Part shown: in pieces, positions 63,633 through 64,000 of the stretch | Layout of the letters: every line of letters starts with the position of its first letter | How positions within the stretch are numbered: position 1 is the first letter of the stretch | Assembly: GCF_051304405.1 (NCBI RefSeq) | Contig: NZ_JBPPGG010000001.1 | Coordinates: 496,001 to 560,000 of the forward strand | Direction of reading: 5' to 3' | DNA length: 64,000 nucleotides | Origin: Pedomonas sp051304405 | GTDB taxonomy: Bacteria; Pseudomonadota; Alphaproteobacteria; Sphingomonadales; Sphingomonadaceae | The notes under the pieces: model-generated | The model's input: only the letters and a program-made list of their open reading frames with translations | The model's database searches: none | What the model was told of the DNA's origin: nothing | Program-made: the position numbers and the translations under genes

Positions 63633-64000
63633 CCGAGGAAACTGTGCAGACCGAAACGCAGGACGAGAACAACGCCGCGGCTGAGGCTGCAGCCCCCCCG
63701 GCCCAGGATGAAGCGCTGGCGAACGCGCAGGCGGAGATTGCCTCGCTGAAGGACCAGCTGCTGCGCCAGATGGCCGAGACCGAAAACGTGCGCCGCCGCC
63801 TCGAGCGGGAAAAGCAGGAGGCGAGCGCCTATGCCGTCACCAGCTTTGCGCGGGACATCCTCGCCGTGGCCGACAACCTGCGCCGCGCCCTGGAAGCCGT
63901 GCCGGACGCCGCCCGCACCGACCCCACCTTCGCCAACATCATCACCGGCGTCGAGATGACCGAGCGGGAGGTGTTCAACATCTTCGGCAAGTACGGCATC
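63629..64000 (+). CDS. grpE: Nucleotide exchange factor GrpE, N-terminal part (cut by window end)
   Basis: 124 codons from ATG 63629 to the window edge. An acidic, Ala-rich start (MTEETVQTETQDENNAA) is followed by the long dimer helix LANAQAEIASLKDQLLRQMAETENVRRRLEREKQEAS and the family pieces FARDILAVADNLRRALEAVP and MTEREVFNIFGKYGI. It releases ADP from DnaK. Overlaps hrcA by four bases, forming the hrcA-grpE operon. Confidence 0.95.
   Translation, partial: MTEETVQTETQDENNAAAEAAAPPAQDEALANAQAEIASLKDQLLRQMAETENVRRRLEREKQEASAYAVTSFARDILAVADNLRRALEAVPDAARTDPTFANIITGVEMTEREVFNIFGKYGI

Overview
This window is one contiguous, GC-rich (gene-dense, strongly G/C-biased third codon positions) piece of an alphaproteobacterial chromosome. 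The evidence is the split F1 operon atpHAGDC without F0 genes, the sdhCDA order, the DUF1289, DUF2065, DUF3035 and DUF484 family genes, the order rsmI-yraN-sirB1-gshB beside a LpoA-like lipoprotein, and the set hemW-rdgB-rph/hrcA-grpE. The exosortase-A type PrsK/PrsR/PrsT regulatory set fits sphingomonad-like or neighbouring orders, but the genus cannot be read from this sequence alone.

Layout. Positions 1-13.8 kb hold the exopolysaccharide / PEP-CTERM (XrtA-type) locus. On the minus strand, read from right to left, it has an acyltransferase, a ThiF-nitroreductase fusion, a polyprenyl-phosphate sugar transferase, the kinase PrsK, the sigma-54 activator PrsR and the N-terminal part of the TPR protein PrsT, which is cut by the window start. 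A CobT-like gene lies next to it. On the plus strand follow DUF1289, the GDP-mannose synthesis gene manC and a UDP-GlcNAc 2-epimerase whose 3' end runs into a tRNA-Ser(GCU). Positions 14-18.5 kb hold succinate dehydrogenase subunits C, D and A (no sdhB) and an aldehyde dehydrogenase. Positions 18.7-24 kb hold a CheY-like regulator, ribF, bioB, a spermidine-synthase-like protein and a divergent CDF transporter/MerR pair with a readable MerR-type promoter. Positions 24-34 kb hold ileS-lspA-DUF3035, the membrane quality-control operon hflK-hflC-DUF2065-degQ, and mrp. Positions 34-43.6 kb hold folA, an SDR, an ECF sigma / anti-sigma / periplasmic sensor operon, an HDAC-like deacetylase, a MATE pump, an esterase, rppH, a membrane transglutaminase-like protein and a ferritin-like protein. 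Positions 43.7-48.7 kb hold atpHAGDC. Positions 49-58.6 kb hold priA, a transaldolase, DUF484-xerC, gshB-sirB1-yraN-rsmI and a LpoA-like lipoprotein. Positions 59.6-64 kb hold hemW-rdgB, rph and hrcA-grpE; grpE is cut by the window end.

The most unusual content is not in the conserved genes. (1) A family of at least six dispersed intergenic elements of about 115-160 bp (near 18.5, 22.2, 28.0, 34.3, 52.0 and 61.5 kb) is built from terminal GC-rich hairpins. The stem sequences differ between copies while pairing is almost always kept, and four of the six copies sit between convergent genes. (2) Two AT-richer islets (53.8-54.0 kb and 59.1-59.5 kb) encode very small single-membrane-span peptides. 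The second has a strong ribosome binding site and a decayed second copy of its own start region, resembling a type I toxin locus. (3) The acyltransferase plus ThiF-nitroreductase pair in the exosortase locus looks like a small-molecule or peptide tailoring module. (4) Very short tandem duplications, most often of a 15-bp unit, recur both between and inside genes.
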